NCBI GenBank assembly: GCA_963819685.1
Contig: CAWFXI010000010.1
Span: 248,001 to 312,000, forward strand
Reading direction: 5' to 3'
DNA: 64,000 bases
Origin: CAIUGU01 sp963819685
GTDB taxonomy: Bacteria > Pseudomonadota > Gammaproteobacteria > Steroidobacterales > Steroidobacteraceae
Both the position numbers and the translations under genes were made by a program. Of this stretch, positions 34,501-42,773 are shown one piece after another. The first letter of the stretch is position 1, and every line of letters begins with the position of its first letter. A model generated the notes under the pieces. It saw nothing but the letters and a program-made list of their open reading frames with translations. It did no database searches and was not told the origin of the DNA.

Positions 34501-34739
34501 GTCATGTAGAGCATGTTCTCGACGCCGTTGATCTGCTGCTCGAGCGGCACCGCGACACTGGCAGAAACGGTTTCCGCCGTCGCTCCCGGATAGAAAGCGG
34601 ACACGGCCACCTGCGGCGGCAGAATATCGGGATACTGCGCAACGGGCAGGCTGCGCAATGCGGCCAGACCCGCGATGACGATGAACGCCGAGATGACTCC
34701 CGCCAGAATCGGCCGGGAGATGAAGACGCGCGAGATCAC
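31584..34739 (-). CDS. RND efflux permease (HAE1 family, MexB/AcrB-like)
   Basis: The 1051-residue inner-membrane protein has the standard RND plan of two sets of six helices with two large periplasmic loops. Helix 4 carries GIVVDDAIVVLENVERIM with the paired Asp residues of the proton relay. The N-terminus MISRVFISRPILAGVISAFI is standard. Substrates are probably drugs, solvents or detergents; they cannot be named. The ATG overlaps the MFP stop by four bases, so the order MFP-RND-OMF is a single translation-coupled operon. Confidence 0.95.
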   Translation of the reverse strand: MISRVFISRPILAGVISAFIVIAGLAALRSLPVAQYPDILPPQVAVSAFYPGATAETVSASVAVPLEQQINGVENMLYMTSSNSSSGAMTIIVTFAVGTDPDIATINVNNRVRAAEALLPEEVRRQGVTVLEASSLLMQVLTVESPDERYDSLFISNYTLLNVIDELKRIRGVGNVQLFGARDYAIRVWLRPDRLAQLGLTTADVAAAIREQNSQFAAGRVGAEPSPGTADFTFSVTTQGRFSEPEQFGEIVLRTADSGAVVRLKDVARVELGSRENDFVAKINGKEAVAIGVSLQSGANALDVSAAVKNRMNELSTAFPEGLVYHVPYDTTTYVRVSIREVLITLAEAMVLVFGVVFLFLQNWRATLIPMAAVPVSLIGALAAMYLLGFSINILTLFGMVLAIGIVVDDAIVVLENVERIMTTENLPAKEATEKAMTEVTGPVIAIVLVLCAVFLPVAFFGGLVGEMYRQFAVTIAVSVTISGFVALTLTPALCATVLKGHHKTRFVVFEYFNRLFARVTARYTHDVRFVLTHRTLAVVLFGVMLLATAGLFRLVPSALAPKEDQGYILLMPILPDAASLPRTEKVFDTLMGYSMTDPAVADTLGLAGMDLLTGSTRTNTGVVWVVMKNWDERKSADLSPTSLVGRFFGVGSTIKDAFVLAFEPPPISGLSETGGFEGYVQSRNSSGSKELAAAAQKLVEAAAQHKELVGVSTTFSANVPQIRIDLDREKAKSLGVPVNEVFDTLQSTFGALYVNDFNKLGRVFRVLLQSESEFRDHADDIRNVFLRSTTGQIVPLSAVATINQETGPENLEHFNVFPSAKILGNPAPGYSSGQALEIMERVAAETLPAGYTLAWTGASYQERAVGASSTGVFLLAVLMVFLILAAQYERWTLPLAVILAVPFAVFGAVAAVALRGLENDIYFQIGMVTLIGLAAKNAILIVEFAMMKHSQGMSYADAAVEAARLRFRPIMMTSFAFILGVLPLAISTGAGAASRHSIGTGVIGGMLLATFVATLFIPLFFVWIASWGDRKQVNPAGQQSQGDVAEVPHV

Positions 34740-35920
34740 GCTGCATCCTTCGCCGGGGCCTTCCGGACGTCGGCGTCGCGCGCCGCGGGTGTGGGAGGCA
34801 CAGCGGTAACGGGCGCACCGGGCGCAACCTTCATGACGCCTTCAACGATGTAGCGTTCACCCGCGGCGAGGCCCCCGGTGATCACGACAAGTTCTTCAAC
34901 ACCCCGACCCGTCTGCACGGGACGAAAGTTGGCAGTGTCGTTGTCGCCGATGACCCATACGAATGCTCCCTGAGCACTCATCATCACGGCCTTGCGCGGA
35001 ATAGCGACGACGTCCGCGAGCGCAACCCCTTCGACACGAACTCGTATGAACTGCCCAGGGATGAGCACAGCCTGCTTGTTTGGCAGTACGGCGCGCACCA
35101 GGACGGTTCCCGATGCCCGCTCGACTGCGGTGTCGACGAACGTAACGGGCGCCGATTCGGGGTATTCGCCCGAAGCCAGTAATAACCTGGCAACGACGTG
35201 CTCACGCGTCTCTGCATCCGCGAGCCGCGACCGCAGCAGTACAGCTTCCTCTTCCGGGACCGAGAACTCGACGTAAAGGGGATCCACCTGCACCATGCGG
35301 GTCAACAGACTCGAGTCAGTGCCCGCCTGCACGAGACTGCCCTGCGAGCGCAGTTCACGGCTCGTAAGTCCTGTGATGGGTGCACGGACCTGCGTGTAAT
35401 CCAGATCGAGTTCGGCAGTCTTGAGGCGCGCCTCGGCTGCCATCACGTGTGCGGCTGCAACTTCGAAAGCCGATACTGCTTCATCGCGCTGCCGCTGACT
35501 GACCGCGTTTTTTTCGTACAGCGGGACCAGCCTGTCACGCGTACGCTTCGCTTCGTCGAAGGTCGCACGCTGTACTGCCAGTTCACCTCGTGCCTGGTCG
35601 ACGGCGGCCCGATAGGGTGCGGGATCAATCTCGAACAGCACCTGCCCGGCGCGCACTGCGCTGCCTTCTTCATAGCTTCGCCGCAGGACGATGCCGCCGA
35701 CACGCGCGCGCACCTCCACTTCGCGTGAGCCGGCCGTACGCGCCGTATAAGTCAGCGTCAGCGGTAACGCTGCACTCTGCGCCGTTTCAACAGCCACTTC
35801 CGGCTTCGGCATTCCTCCGGCGGGCTGCGCAGCACCACCGCATGCCGATATCAGGAAGCCTGTGGCCACCAGCGTGGCGAGGGGGAGAACAGCTGAGAAA
35901 CGCGGGATCTTGTGGGACAT
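34736..35920 (-). CDS. RND periplasmic adaptor (MFP) lipoprotein
   Basis: The ATG at 35920 opens a 394-residue protein with a lipoprotein signal (ATLVATGFLISAC, Cys near residue 26). The frame extends up to 36004 but has no ribosome-binding site there. It has the adaptor order: lipoyl half-motifs (VRARVGGIVLRRSYEEGSAV), a coiled-coil hairpin near YEKNAVSQRQRDEAVSAFEV, the second lipoyl half and beta-barrel domains. It connects the RND pump at 31584 to the OMF at 30176. It starts 10 bp after the TetR gene. Confidence 0.94.
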   Translation of the reverse strand: MSHKIPRFSAVLPLATLVATGFLISACGGAAQPAGGMPKPEVAVETAQSAALPLTLTYTARTAGSREVEVRARVGGIVLRRSYEEGSAVRAGQVLFEIDPAPYRAAVDQARGELAVQRATFDEAKRTRDRLVPLYEKNAVSQRQRDEAVSAFEVAAAHVMAAEARLKTAELDLDYTQVRAPITGLTSRELRSQGSLVQAGTDSSLLTRMVQVDPLYVEFSVPEEEAVLLRSRLADAETREHVVARLLLASGEYPESAPVTFVDTAVERASGTVLVRAVLPNKQAVLIPGQFIRVRVEGVALADVVAIPRKAVMMSAQGAFVWVIGDNDTANFRPVQTGRGVEELVVITGGLAAGERYIVEGVMKVAPGAPVTAVPPTPAARDADVRKAPAKDAA

Positions 35921-35930
35921 GGGAACACCT

Positions 35931-36530
35931 TCAGAGTCCTTCCTGTACAACACCGGAATGAGGCTGCGGGTTGCAGCATTCGTCGGCGAGATGGAGCAGT
36001 GCATGGATCACCGCATCGCGCTGTTCCGCTGTAAAAGGGGAAATACGCAGCGCTTCGCGCAACAATAGTCCGTCGATCGCCAGCGACACGATGGCCTTGC
36101 GCTCGAACGAACCCTGCCAGGACGCAAGCTCGGCGGTGTAATCGATCAGCGACGTCCGGAACATGGCGACCAGCTCCGGACTGTTGGCCGCCGCAGTCAG
36201 AATGGCGGCGGCCTGGCAGGGCTGCGAATCGGGACGGCAAAGGAGGCCCAGTACGCTCGCTTTCAGATCCGCCGACGGTTCGTCGGGTAAGCGTTCGCGC
36301 GCTTCCCGTCGTCCGGATTCAAACGACCGCAGGTAGCGCTCGCCCATCGCCAGCAACAGGGCTTCCTTCGTTGGAAAGTGATAGAGCAACCCGCCCTTGC
36401 TGACGCCAGCCGCCTGCGCGACCTGTTCGAGCGTGAAATTGCCGGCGCCCAGTTCAGTCGAGAGCTGACCCACCGCATCGAGAATGCGATCGCGAGGTTG
36501 GAACAGCGGGGGTTGCGGCTGGCTGGACAT
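35931..36530 (-). CDS. TetR family transcriptional regulator
   Basis: The 199-residue protein begins at ATG 36530; a TTG four codons upstream is less likely. The N-terminal helix-turn-helix is FTLEQVAQAAGVSKGGLLYH followed by FPTKEALLLA, the TetR signature. The C-terminal ligand-binding domain is of the TetR_C_33-like type (RREARERLPDEPSADLKASV). It is the first gene of the tetR-MFP-RND-OMF unit, so it likely represses its own operon; an operator-like palindrome is at 36562-36577. Confidence 0.92.
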   Translation of the reverse strand: MSSQPQPPLFQPRDRILDAVGQLSTELGAGNFTLEQVAQAAGVSKGGLLYHFPTKEALLLAMGERYLRSFESGRREARERLPDEPSADLKASVLGLLCRPDSQPCQAAAILTAAANSPELVAMFRTSLIDYTAELASWQGSFERKAIVSLAIDGLLLREALRISPFTAEQRDAVIHALLHLADECCNPQPHSGVVQEGL

Positions 36531-36561
36531 GAACGCGACCAAGTAAGTAGGAGGCGAAGTC

Positions 36562-36577
36562 TACCGTCCAGCCGGTA
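36562..36577. promoter_or_regulatory. Candidate TetR operator
   Basis: TACCGTCCAGCCGGTA has 5 bp arms (TACCG/CGGTA) around a 6 bp centre, about 30 bp upstream of the tetR start. This matches the common ACCG-N6-CGGT style of TetR operators. The rest of 36531-36810 is AT-rich and carries no clear gene. Confidence 0.5.
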
Positions 36578-36810
36578 TAGTTCAAGTGAATTTTGATGCG
36601 ACGCACATGCGATTTGGTTCGGTGATCTCGATTTTCATCGACGAACTACGGATGCTGGAAACACCAGCTGCCACCAGGGAAATGACGTTGCTTGCCTTTG
36701 AATTCGCCAAGACCATTAACAAAATGTTTACTTTTTAAGAAATCGCGCCACCTCGATGTCTATGAATGGTCGCGCTTCAGTCAAATGTTGCAATGCCACA
36801 TTTATTAAGG

Positions 36811-38010
36811 CTATTCCGCACGCAGCGCATTGACGGGCTCGAGCCTTGCGGCATGAGCAGCCGGGAGGATCCCGGCCAGCAAACCGATCAGGACTGCGAG
36901 CACTTCTGCGAGAAAAATGTAGCCTGGCGCGTAACTGACGGGTAACGCAGGCACGGCGAAATCGAGCAGACCTGCAATCGCCAGCCCCGCACCCAGTCCC
37001 AGCACGCCCCCCACTGCCGACAGGAACATCGCCTCCATCAGGAACAACGACAGCACCTGTCGCTTCTCGGCACCCAGAGCTCGCAACAGGCCGATTTCGG
37101 CGGTTCGCTCCCGCACGCCGATGATCATGATCGTGAAAATGCCAACCCCGCCCACCAGCAGCGAAATGCTGCCGAGGGCTGCTACTGCGAAAGTAAGCAC
37201 CGACAGCACGGACCCAAGGGAGTCCAGCATCTGTTGTTGCGTGGTGATCGTGAAGTCTTCTGTCCGGTGTCTTGCGGTCAGGATGCGCTTGATCGAATCG
37301 ACCACTTCCTGCACGGGCGCACCTTCAGCGTAGAAGACCTGTGCTTCGACCAGACTGGCTCGATTGAACATCGCAAGGCCGGAAGCAGCCGGAATATAGG
37401 CGGTGTCATCCAGATCGAATCCCAGCGTCATGCCCTTGGGTTGCATCACACCGACGATGCGGAACCGTTGGCCGCCGATGCGAACCGTTTGGCCTAGCGC
37501 GGCGCTCCCGCTGAAGAGTTCGCTGTACATGCGTGCCCCGAGTACCACCATGGCTCGCGGCGCGCGGGGATCGTCCTCGGGCAGAAACGTGCCTTGCTCC
37601 ACTGCAAGGCGAAGTGCTTCCGCGAACCTCGGTCCCACACCGTAGACCATCGTGCGCCGCTTGCGTCCGCCATACTCCACTTCTGCATTGCCCTGAACGG
37701 TAGGATTGGCTGCGATGACGTAGGGCACCCGACGCAATGCTTCGACATCGTCGACAGTCAGTGGGCGAACCGAATTGATCGCTCCCAGCGAGCCGCCCAG
37801 CGTCTGCGTCTTTCCGGGATTGACGCTGATGATGTTCGTGCCGAACTGCGTGAATTCCGACAGCACGAAACGATGCACCCCCTCGCCGATGGAAGTCAGC
37901 AGCACGACCGCCGTCACGCCGATTGCAATCCCGAGCGCAGTGAGCGCCGCGCGCAGCCGATGAGACACCACCGAACTCGCTGTCAGCCTGAGCAGGTCGG
38001 CGGTGCGCAT
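36811..38010 (-). CDS. MacB-like ABC transporter permease (second of pair)
   Basis: The 399-residue protein has the MacB/FtsX plan: one N-terminal helix (ALTALGIAIGVTAVVLLTSI), a large periplasmic domain, and three C-terminal helices (ALGSISLLVGGVGIFTIMII, SAVGGVLGLGAGLAIAGLL). It has no ATPase domain; the ATPase is separate at 39218. Its start overlaps the neighbouring permease by one base. Two similar permeases suggest a heterodimer. Confidence 0.92.
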   Translation of the reverse strand: MRTADLLRLTASSVVSHRLRAALTALGIAIGVTAVVLLTSIGEGVHRFVLSEFTQFGTNIISVNPGKTQTLGGSLGAINSVRPLTVDDVEALRRVPYVIAANPTVQGNAEVEYGGRKRRTMVYGVGPRFAEALRLAVEQGTFLPEDDPRAPRAMVVLGARMYSELFSGSAALGQTVRIGGQRFRIVGVMQPKGMTLGFDLDDTAYIPAASGLAMFNRASLVEAQVFYAEGAPVQEVVDSIKRILTARHRTEDFTITTQQQMLDSLGSVLSVLTFAVAALGSISLLVGGVGIFTIMIIGVRERTAEIGLLRALGAEKRQVLSLFLMEAMFLSAVGGVLGLGAGLAIAGLLDFAVPALPVSYAPGYIFLAEVLAVLIGLLAGILPAAHAARLEPVNALRAE

Positions 38011-39221
38011 TATCTCCGTCCTGACAGGGCTTCCACGGGATCAAGTCGCGCAGCCCGGCGGGCCGGCAACATGCCAAACACGATGCCACTGGCCAGGGCC
38101 GTCATGACGGCCAGGATATACGCCCACCAGGGTGCCCCCATCGGCAGCACGGGATAGAGCTTCCGCACAAGCCAGCTTGCGCCCTGCCCGACTGCAATGC
38201 CTGCAAGGGCTCCGGCGAAAGACAGCAGAATCGCTTCGGCCAGAAACAGCGAGAGCACTTGCCGGCGCGTCGCACCGATGGCCTTGAGCAGGCCGACTTC
38301 AGCGGTCCGCTGGCTCACAGCCACGAGCATCACGTTCATGACCAGAATGCCCGCAACGGCCAGGCTGATCGATGCAATGCCGGCAAGCGTCAGCGTCAAC
38401 GCCGTGAAAATGCGATCAAAGGTCGCGAGCAGCGCGTCCTGGGTAATCACCGTGATGTCTTCCTCATTCTGGTGACGTGTCTTGATCGTAGCCAGCACCT
38501 GATCGCGGACTCTCGCCATGGATTCACGATTGCGGGTCTGTACCAGTACACGGAGCAACGATTCGGAATTGAACAGCGCCTGCCCGGCGCTGACGGGGAC
38601 GATCACCAGTTCCTGGGTATCGAAGCCGCTCGCGCGTCCCTGGTCCGCCAGCACGCCAATGACCCGGAAACGCCGCTCGCCGATACGCAAGGACTCACCG
38701 ATCACGGGTCCATCACCGAACAGTTCGCGACGCACCTTGGCGCCAATGACACAGATGGCGCGATCGAGGCCGAATTCATTGGCCGGCAGGAACTGGCCTT
38801 CGGCAATCCGCGTTCCCTGCACCGCCATGTAGTCGGCAGTTGCCCCGAGTACGGGGACTTCGCGCTCCCGCCCTCGCGCCGAAATGGGCGCCGACCCCAC
38901 GATCAGCGGTACCACCCTTTCCACTTCGGGAATCGCCAGCAATGACTGCGCATCCGCCAGCGTCAGGTCTCGCGGCGTCTCGCCGCTGAGCAGACCGGGC
39001 TGGATGCCTGCCGTTTCCGAACGACCCGGAATGATGATGATCAGGCGGGTACCAAGGACCTGGAACTCGCCGGCAACATAGCGACGTGCTGCTTCACCCA
39101 GCCCGGTCAGGACGATGACCGCTGCAACGCCAATTCCCATCGCAAGCAGCAGCATCGAGCTGCGCACGCGGGCGCGCAGAATGGAATCGGTTGCCAGCTT
39201 CAGGAGGTCGCGAAGGCTCAT
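38010..39221 (-). CDS. MacB-like ABC transporter permease (first of pair)
   Basis: The 403-residue protein has the same MacB/FtsX architecture as its neighbour: ARVRSSMLLLAMGIGVAAVI near the start, a large periplasmic core, and C-terminal helices ending WAYILAVMTALASGIVFGML. It overlaps the ATPase gene by four bases (ATGA at 39218-39221). With the partner at 36811 it would make a heterodimer that moves substrates from the periplasm to an outer-membrane channel. Confidence 0.92.
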   Translation of the reverse strand: MSLRDLLKLATDSILRARVRSSMLLLAMGIGVAAVIVLTGLGEAARRYVAGEFQVLGTRLIIIIPGRSETAGIQPGLLSGETPRDLTLADAQSLLAIPEVERVVPLIVGSAPISARGREREVPVLGATADYMAVQGTRIAEGQFLPANEFGLDRAICVIGAKVRRELFGDGPVIGESLRIGERRFRVIGVLADQGRASGFDTQELVIVPVSAGQALFNSESLLRVLVQTRNRESMARVRDQVLATIKTRHQNEEDITVITQDALLATFDRIFTALTLTLAGIASISLAVAGILVMNVMLVAVSQRTAEVGLLKAIGATRRQVLSLFLAEAILLSFAGALAGIAVGQGASWLVRKLYPVLPMGAPWWAYILAVMTALASGIVFGMLPARRAARLDPVEALSGRR

Positions 39222-39904
39222 GACGCGCGAGGACCACTGAAGTCTTCGACGACCTTGCCATCCCGCATGCGAATGTGACGTCGGGAGCGATCCCCGACTT
39301 CCATATCGTGCGTCACGACGATCAACGTGATGCCCCTGGCATTCAGTTGCTCGATCGCCTGCAACACTTCTGCACCCGAAGCATGATCAAGGTTGCCGGT
39401 CGGCTCATCCGCGAGCAGCACCGTCGGTTGCATCACCATGGCACGAGCGATGGCAACGCGTTGCCGCTGGCCGCCGGACAGCTGGTCGGGGCGATGATGG
39501 CTCCGGTCAGCGAGACTGAGATCCTTGAGCAGTTGCGTGACTTTCGGCCGGCGTTCCGCCGGAGAAGCTCCTGCCAGCACCAGGGGCAGCTCAACGTTCT
39601 CGAAAGCTGTCAGCCGCGCAACCAGATGAAAAGACTGAAAGATGAAGCCAATGCGGCGTGCCCGCGTGTGCGCCAGCTCGTCGTCATTGAGCGTGGTGGT
39701 CTCGCGGCCATCGAGTACATAGTTGCCACTGGTAGGGCGATCCAGCAGGCCGATCACATTGAGGAGAGTGGATTTTCCCGAGCCGGAGGGGCCCATGATC
39801 GACACGTAGTCGCCAGAATCGATGGTCAGCGACACGCCATCGAGCGCGCGCACTTCCTGGTCGCCGACCTGGAAATGACGCCTTACCTGATCAAGCCTGA
39901 TCAT
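39218..39904 (-). CDS. ABC transporter ATP-binding protein (MacB/LolD-like)
   Basis: The 228-residue protein has Walker A GPSGSGKS (38-45), Q-loop FIFQSFHL, signature LSGGQRQRVAIARAMV, Walker B VLLADEPTGNLD and switch His in VVTHD. This matches the ATPases that power MacB-type or lipoprotein-release systems. It lies between the adaptor (39901) and the two permeases, overlapping both. Confidence 0.96.
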   Translation of the reverse strand: MIRLDQVRRHFQVGDQEVRALDGVSLTIDSGDYVSIMGPSGSGKSTLLNVIGLLDRPTSGNYVLDGRETTTLNDDELAHTRARRIGFIFQSFHLVARLTAFENVELPLVLAGASPAERRPKVTQLLKDLSLADRSHHRPDQLSGGQRQRVAIARAMVMQPTVLLADEPTGNLDHASGAEVLQAIEQLNARGITLIVVTHDMEVGDRSRRHIRMRDGKVVEDFSGPRAS

Positions 39905-41061
39905 GATGCCGGTTTGGCAGTCTGCGAAGATCCCGCACGGGCAGCCACACCATCGGCGAGATTGTCGCGGTCGATCGACGTCACCACCTCATCGCCCTCT
40001 TGCAGGCCGGAAGCAATTTCCGTGAACTCCCAGTTGCTCAATCCTGTCGTCACTTCACGAAGCGACACCCGCCCGGCTGCCGCATCGAATACGTAGACGC
40101 GCCGCCCTTCAAGCACTGCACGGGTAGGCACCCTGAGCACGTCGGCGCGTTCATCCAGGATGACCTCGACATCCGCACTGTATCCCGGCAGCAACCTGCG
40201 ATCGTCGCGGACATCCAGCTCGGCCTCGATCTCTACCGTTCTGGCCTGCTTCTCCACTTCCAGCACGTACGGAGCAACGCGCCGTACATGGGCAGGAAAG
40301 CGCTGGTCGCGGAAAGCGTCCAGTGTCACGCGGGCGGGCATGCCTTCGCGGATGCGGGGCGCATCGACTTCATCGATGGGTGCCGTAATGTAGATGCAAC
40401 TCGTGTCGACGACGTCGATGGCTGGCGGCGTGGCGATCCCTACGGGCGACGGCGTGACGAACTCTCCCAGCTCGCCATTGATCTCGGCGACCACCCCATC
40501 GAAAGGGGCCCGCAACCGGGAACGGTCCAGTGCCGCGCGCGCTGCGTCGACCCGCGAGCGCGATACGAGAGTGGTCTGATTGGCCGCACGGCAGGCGGCT
40601 TCACGGCTTTCGGCCTGGCCCATGCTGCTTTCGGCCGTATCGACCGCGATCAGTTTGCGATCCAGCATCGATGCGTTGCGATTGGCCTCACGGCGCGCCA
40701 CCTCTGCCGACACGCAGGCTTCCTCGGCGCGCGCCTGTGAGGCAACGACATCGCGCTCGGCCAGCGTCAGCTGCGCTCGAGTGTCTTCATTCCAGAGTTC
40801 CAGCAGGACCTGTCCCTGCTTGACGGTGTCGCCCTTCTTGACAGGCAGTTTCGCGATCTGTCCGCCCATCGGCGGTGCCAGCTTGGCGCGCCGGCAGGCT
40901 TCAATGGTTCCTGCCCGAGTGTTGGTCACGGTTTCCGCCACAGCTCCGCGGTCGACACGGACGGTCTCGATCTCAATGGGCTTGGGGCGTGAGGCATAGG
41001 CAAACCAGGCGCCTGCGCCCAGGACGACCGCACCGATGACAATCCATTTGCCGCGTTGCAT
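39901..41061 (-). CDS. Periplasmic adaptor subunit (MacA/HlyD-like)
   Basis: The 386-residue protein has one N-terminal helix (WIVIGAVVLGAGAWFAYASR), then lipoyl half-motifs (LAPPMGGQIAKLPVKKGDTV, RSRLRAPFDGVVAEINGELG) around a coiled-coil hairpin, and an adaptor beta-barrel. It is the first gene of the MacA-ATPase-permease-permease unit and overlaps the ATPase start by four bases. No outer-membrane factor is in this operon, so it may share one of the OMFs elsewhere in the window. Confidence 0.92.
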   Translation of the reverse strand: MQRGKWIVIGAVVLGAGAWFAYASRPKPIEIETVRVDRGAVAETVTNTRAGTIEACRRAKLAPPMGGQIAKLPVKKGDTVKQGQVLLELWNEDTRAQLTLAERDVVASQARAEEACVSAEVARREANRNASMLDRKLIAVDTAESSMGQAESREAACRAANQTTLVSRSRVDAARAALDRSRLRAPFDGVVAEINGELGEFVTPSPVGIATPPAIDVVDTSCIYITAPIDEVDAPRIREGMPARVTLDAFRDQRFPAHVRRVAPYVLEVEKQARTVEIEAELDVRDDRRLLPGYSADVEVILDERADVLRVPTRAVLEGRRVYVFDAAAGRVSLREVTTGLSNWEFTEIASGLQEGDEVVTSIDRDNLADGVAARAGSSQTAKPAS

Positions 41062-41235
41062 TAAGTTTCGTACTCCGGAAGCCGCCGTTCATTATTCATT
41101 ATAGGTGTACCTGAATTCAGACATTGCATGATGCGGCCGCAACGGCGAGAATGCGGCCCGCAATTGCCCCTGCTGCTAATTCTCAGCATACTTTGCAACC
41201 CCCCGTAGACATCAGGACGTTAGAAGGATCCCTAT

Positions 41236-41817
41236 ATGATGAACAAGATTCTGGTCGCATCCGTAGCAGCGCTGATCGGGAGTGCCGCCGTCGCTGCACC
41301 GGTGACATACTCGCTTGATCCCGAACATACCTATCCAAGCTTCCAGGCCGACCACATGGGCGGCATGTCGAACTGGCGCGGCAAGGTCAAGAAGACCACG
41401 GGCACGTTCGTATACGACAAGGAAGCGAAGTCCGGCACAGTCGATGTAACGATGGACATGACCACCATCGACTTCGGCCACGACGGCTTGAATACCCATG
41501 CGAAAACCGCGGATATGCTGGATGTCGCCAAGTTTCCGACAGCTACCTACAAGGGCAAGCTGGCAAAGTTCAATGGCGACGTTCCCACTGAAGTGACCGG
41601 GGACCTGACGCTGCACGGCGTGACCAAACCCGTCACGCTGAAGGTCAACCAGTTCACCTGCCGGCCCCAGCACCCGATGGCAAAGGTTCCGCACTGCGGC
41701 GCAGATGCTACGGCGACAATCAACAGAGCGGACTTCGGTATCAACTTCGGTGCGCAGATGGGATTCAAGATGGACGTGGTCCTGAATATCCAGGTTGAAG
41801 CCCTCGGGCCGAAATGA
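41236..41817 (+). CDS. YceI family periplasmic protein
   Basis: The 193-residue protein has a signal peptide (VAALIGSAAVAAPVTYSLDP) and the YceI lipocalin-like barrel: DPEHTYPSFQADHMGGMSNW, then GTVDVTMDMTTIDFGHDGLN, GDLTLHGVTKPVTLKVNQFT and a final ADFGINFGAQMGFKMDV. YceI proteins bind isoprenoid quinone-like lipids in the periplasm. An ATG lies just before the chosen one; either gives the same mature protein. A terminator follows. Confidence 0.95.
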   Translation: MMNKILVASVAALIGSAAVAAPVTYSLDPEHTYPSFQADHMGGMSNWRGKVKKTTGTFVYDKEAKSGTVDVTMDMTTIDFGHDGLNTHAKTADMLDVAKFPTATYKGKLAKFNGDVPTEVTGDLTLHGVTKPVTLKVNQFTCRPQHPMAKVPHCGADATATINRADFGINFGAQMGFKMDVVLNIQVEALGPK

Positions 41818-41873
41818 CTTGAGGCGCGACAGCGCGAGGCGCAAGCCCGCCTGAAGCGCAATGGTCTGGAAAG

Positions 41874-41906
41874 GCCGTCCCTGCACAGCGCGGGGACGGC
41901 TTTTTT
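41874..41906 (+). terminator. Rho-independent terminator after the YceI gene
   Basis: GCCGTCCC (41874-41881) pairs with GGGACGGC (41893-41900) around an 11-base loop and is followed by six T. It ends the YceI transcript and separates it from the MOSC gene at 41958. Confidence 0.9.
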
Positions 41907-41957
41907 CTTGCCTGGCCTGTATTGTTGTCTCTTTAGAGTTCACGAGTCCCGCAGATC

Positions 41958-42773
41958 TTGGGCATCACACTGACCTCGCTGTACGTCTATCCCGTCAAAT
42001 CCTGCCGGGGGATCGAAGTTGCACACGCAAAGCTCACGCCTGCCGGCCTTGAGCACGATCGGGAATGGATGGTGGTGACGCCAACAGGCCGGTTCGTCAC
42101 CCAGCGCGAGGAACCACGGCTGGCGCTCATCAACACCTTCCTCGATGACGAAGGACTGCAGCTCGAAGCTCCGGGTGCCGGGGATCTTTTCGTACCCTTC
42201 AATACGCGCGGTGAGGCAACCACTGCCACCGTCTGGAATGACCGTTGCGGAGCCTTCGACATGGGTAGCGCGGCCGCAGACCTGTTGACCGCGTTTCTCG
42301 GCAAGCCGCATCGCCTTGTCAGGTTCAATCCCGCAAGCCGTCGCGCCAGCAACGCACGCTGGACGGGGACAATCGAGGCGCTGAACCTTTTCTCTGACGG
42401 GTTTCCGCTGCTGGGCATTTCAGAGGCCAGCCTCGAGGATCTCAACCAGCGTCTCGCGGTACCGTTGCCGATGAACCGTTTTCGCCCCAATCTCGTTTTC
42501 GCAGGGTTAGAGCCCTACGGTGAGGACGCCCTCAACGAACTGACAGACGGTGACGTGCGGATACGCGCAGTGAAGCCCTGCACGCGCTGCAAGATCACGA
42601 CGACAGATCAGAAAACCGGAACAGCGATTGGCGCGGAACCCCTGGCGACACTCAGGACCTATCGACTCAGCAAGGATCCGCAAGGAGTGCTGTTCGGCCA
42701 GAACATGATTCCGGTGAGCGGCATCGGCGCATCGCTTGGTGTGGGCCAGACCTTCGAGCCCTCATGGCGCTGA
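41958..42773 (+). CDS. MOSC-domain protein
   Basis: The 271-residue protein starts at TTG 41958. The N-terminal MOSC_N beta-barrel is followed by the MOSC domain. LTSLYVYPVKSCRGIEV opens it and AVKPCTRCKITTTDQKTGTA carries the conserved cysteines. The C-terminal tail is MIPVSGIGASLGVGQTFEP. MOSC proteins carry sulfur or the molybdenum cofactor and include mARC-like enzymes. The 3' end overlaps the RND gene on the other strand by about 100 bp, but the tail of that gene is uncertain. Confidence 0.9.
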   Translation: MGITLTSLYVYPVKSCRGIEVAHAKLTPAGLEHDREWMVVTPTGRFVTQREEPRLALINTFLDDEGLQLEAPGAGDLFVPFNTRGEATTATVWNDRCGAFDMGSAAADLLTAFLGKPHRLVRFNPASRRASNARWTGTIEALNLFSDGFPLLGISEASLEDLNQRLAVPLPMNRFRPNLVFAGLEPYGEDALNELTDGDVRIRAVKPCTRCKITTTDQKTGTAIGAEPLATLRTYRLSKDPQGVLFGQNMIPVSGIGASLGVGQTFEPSWR

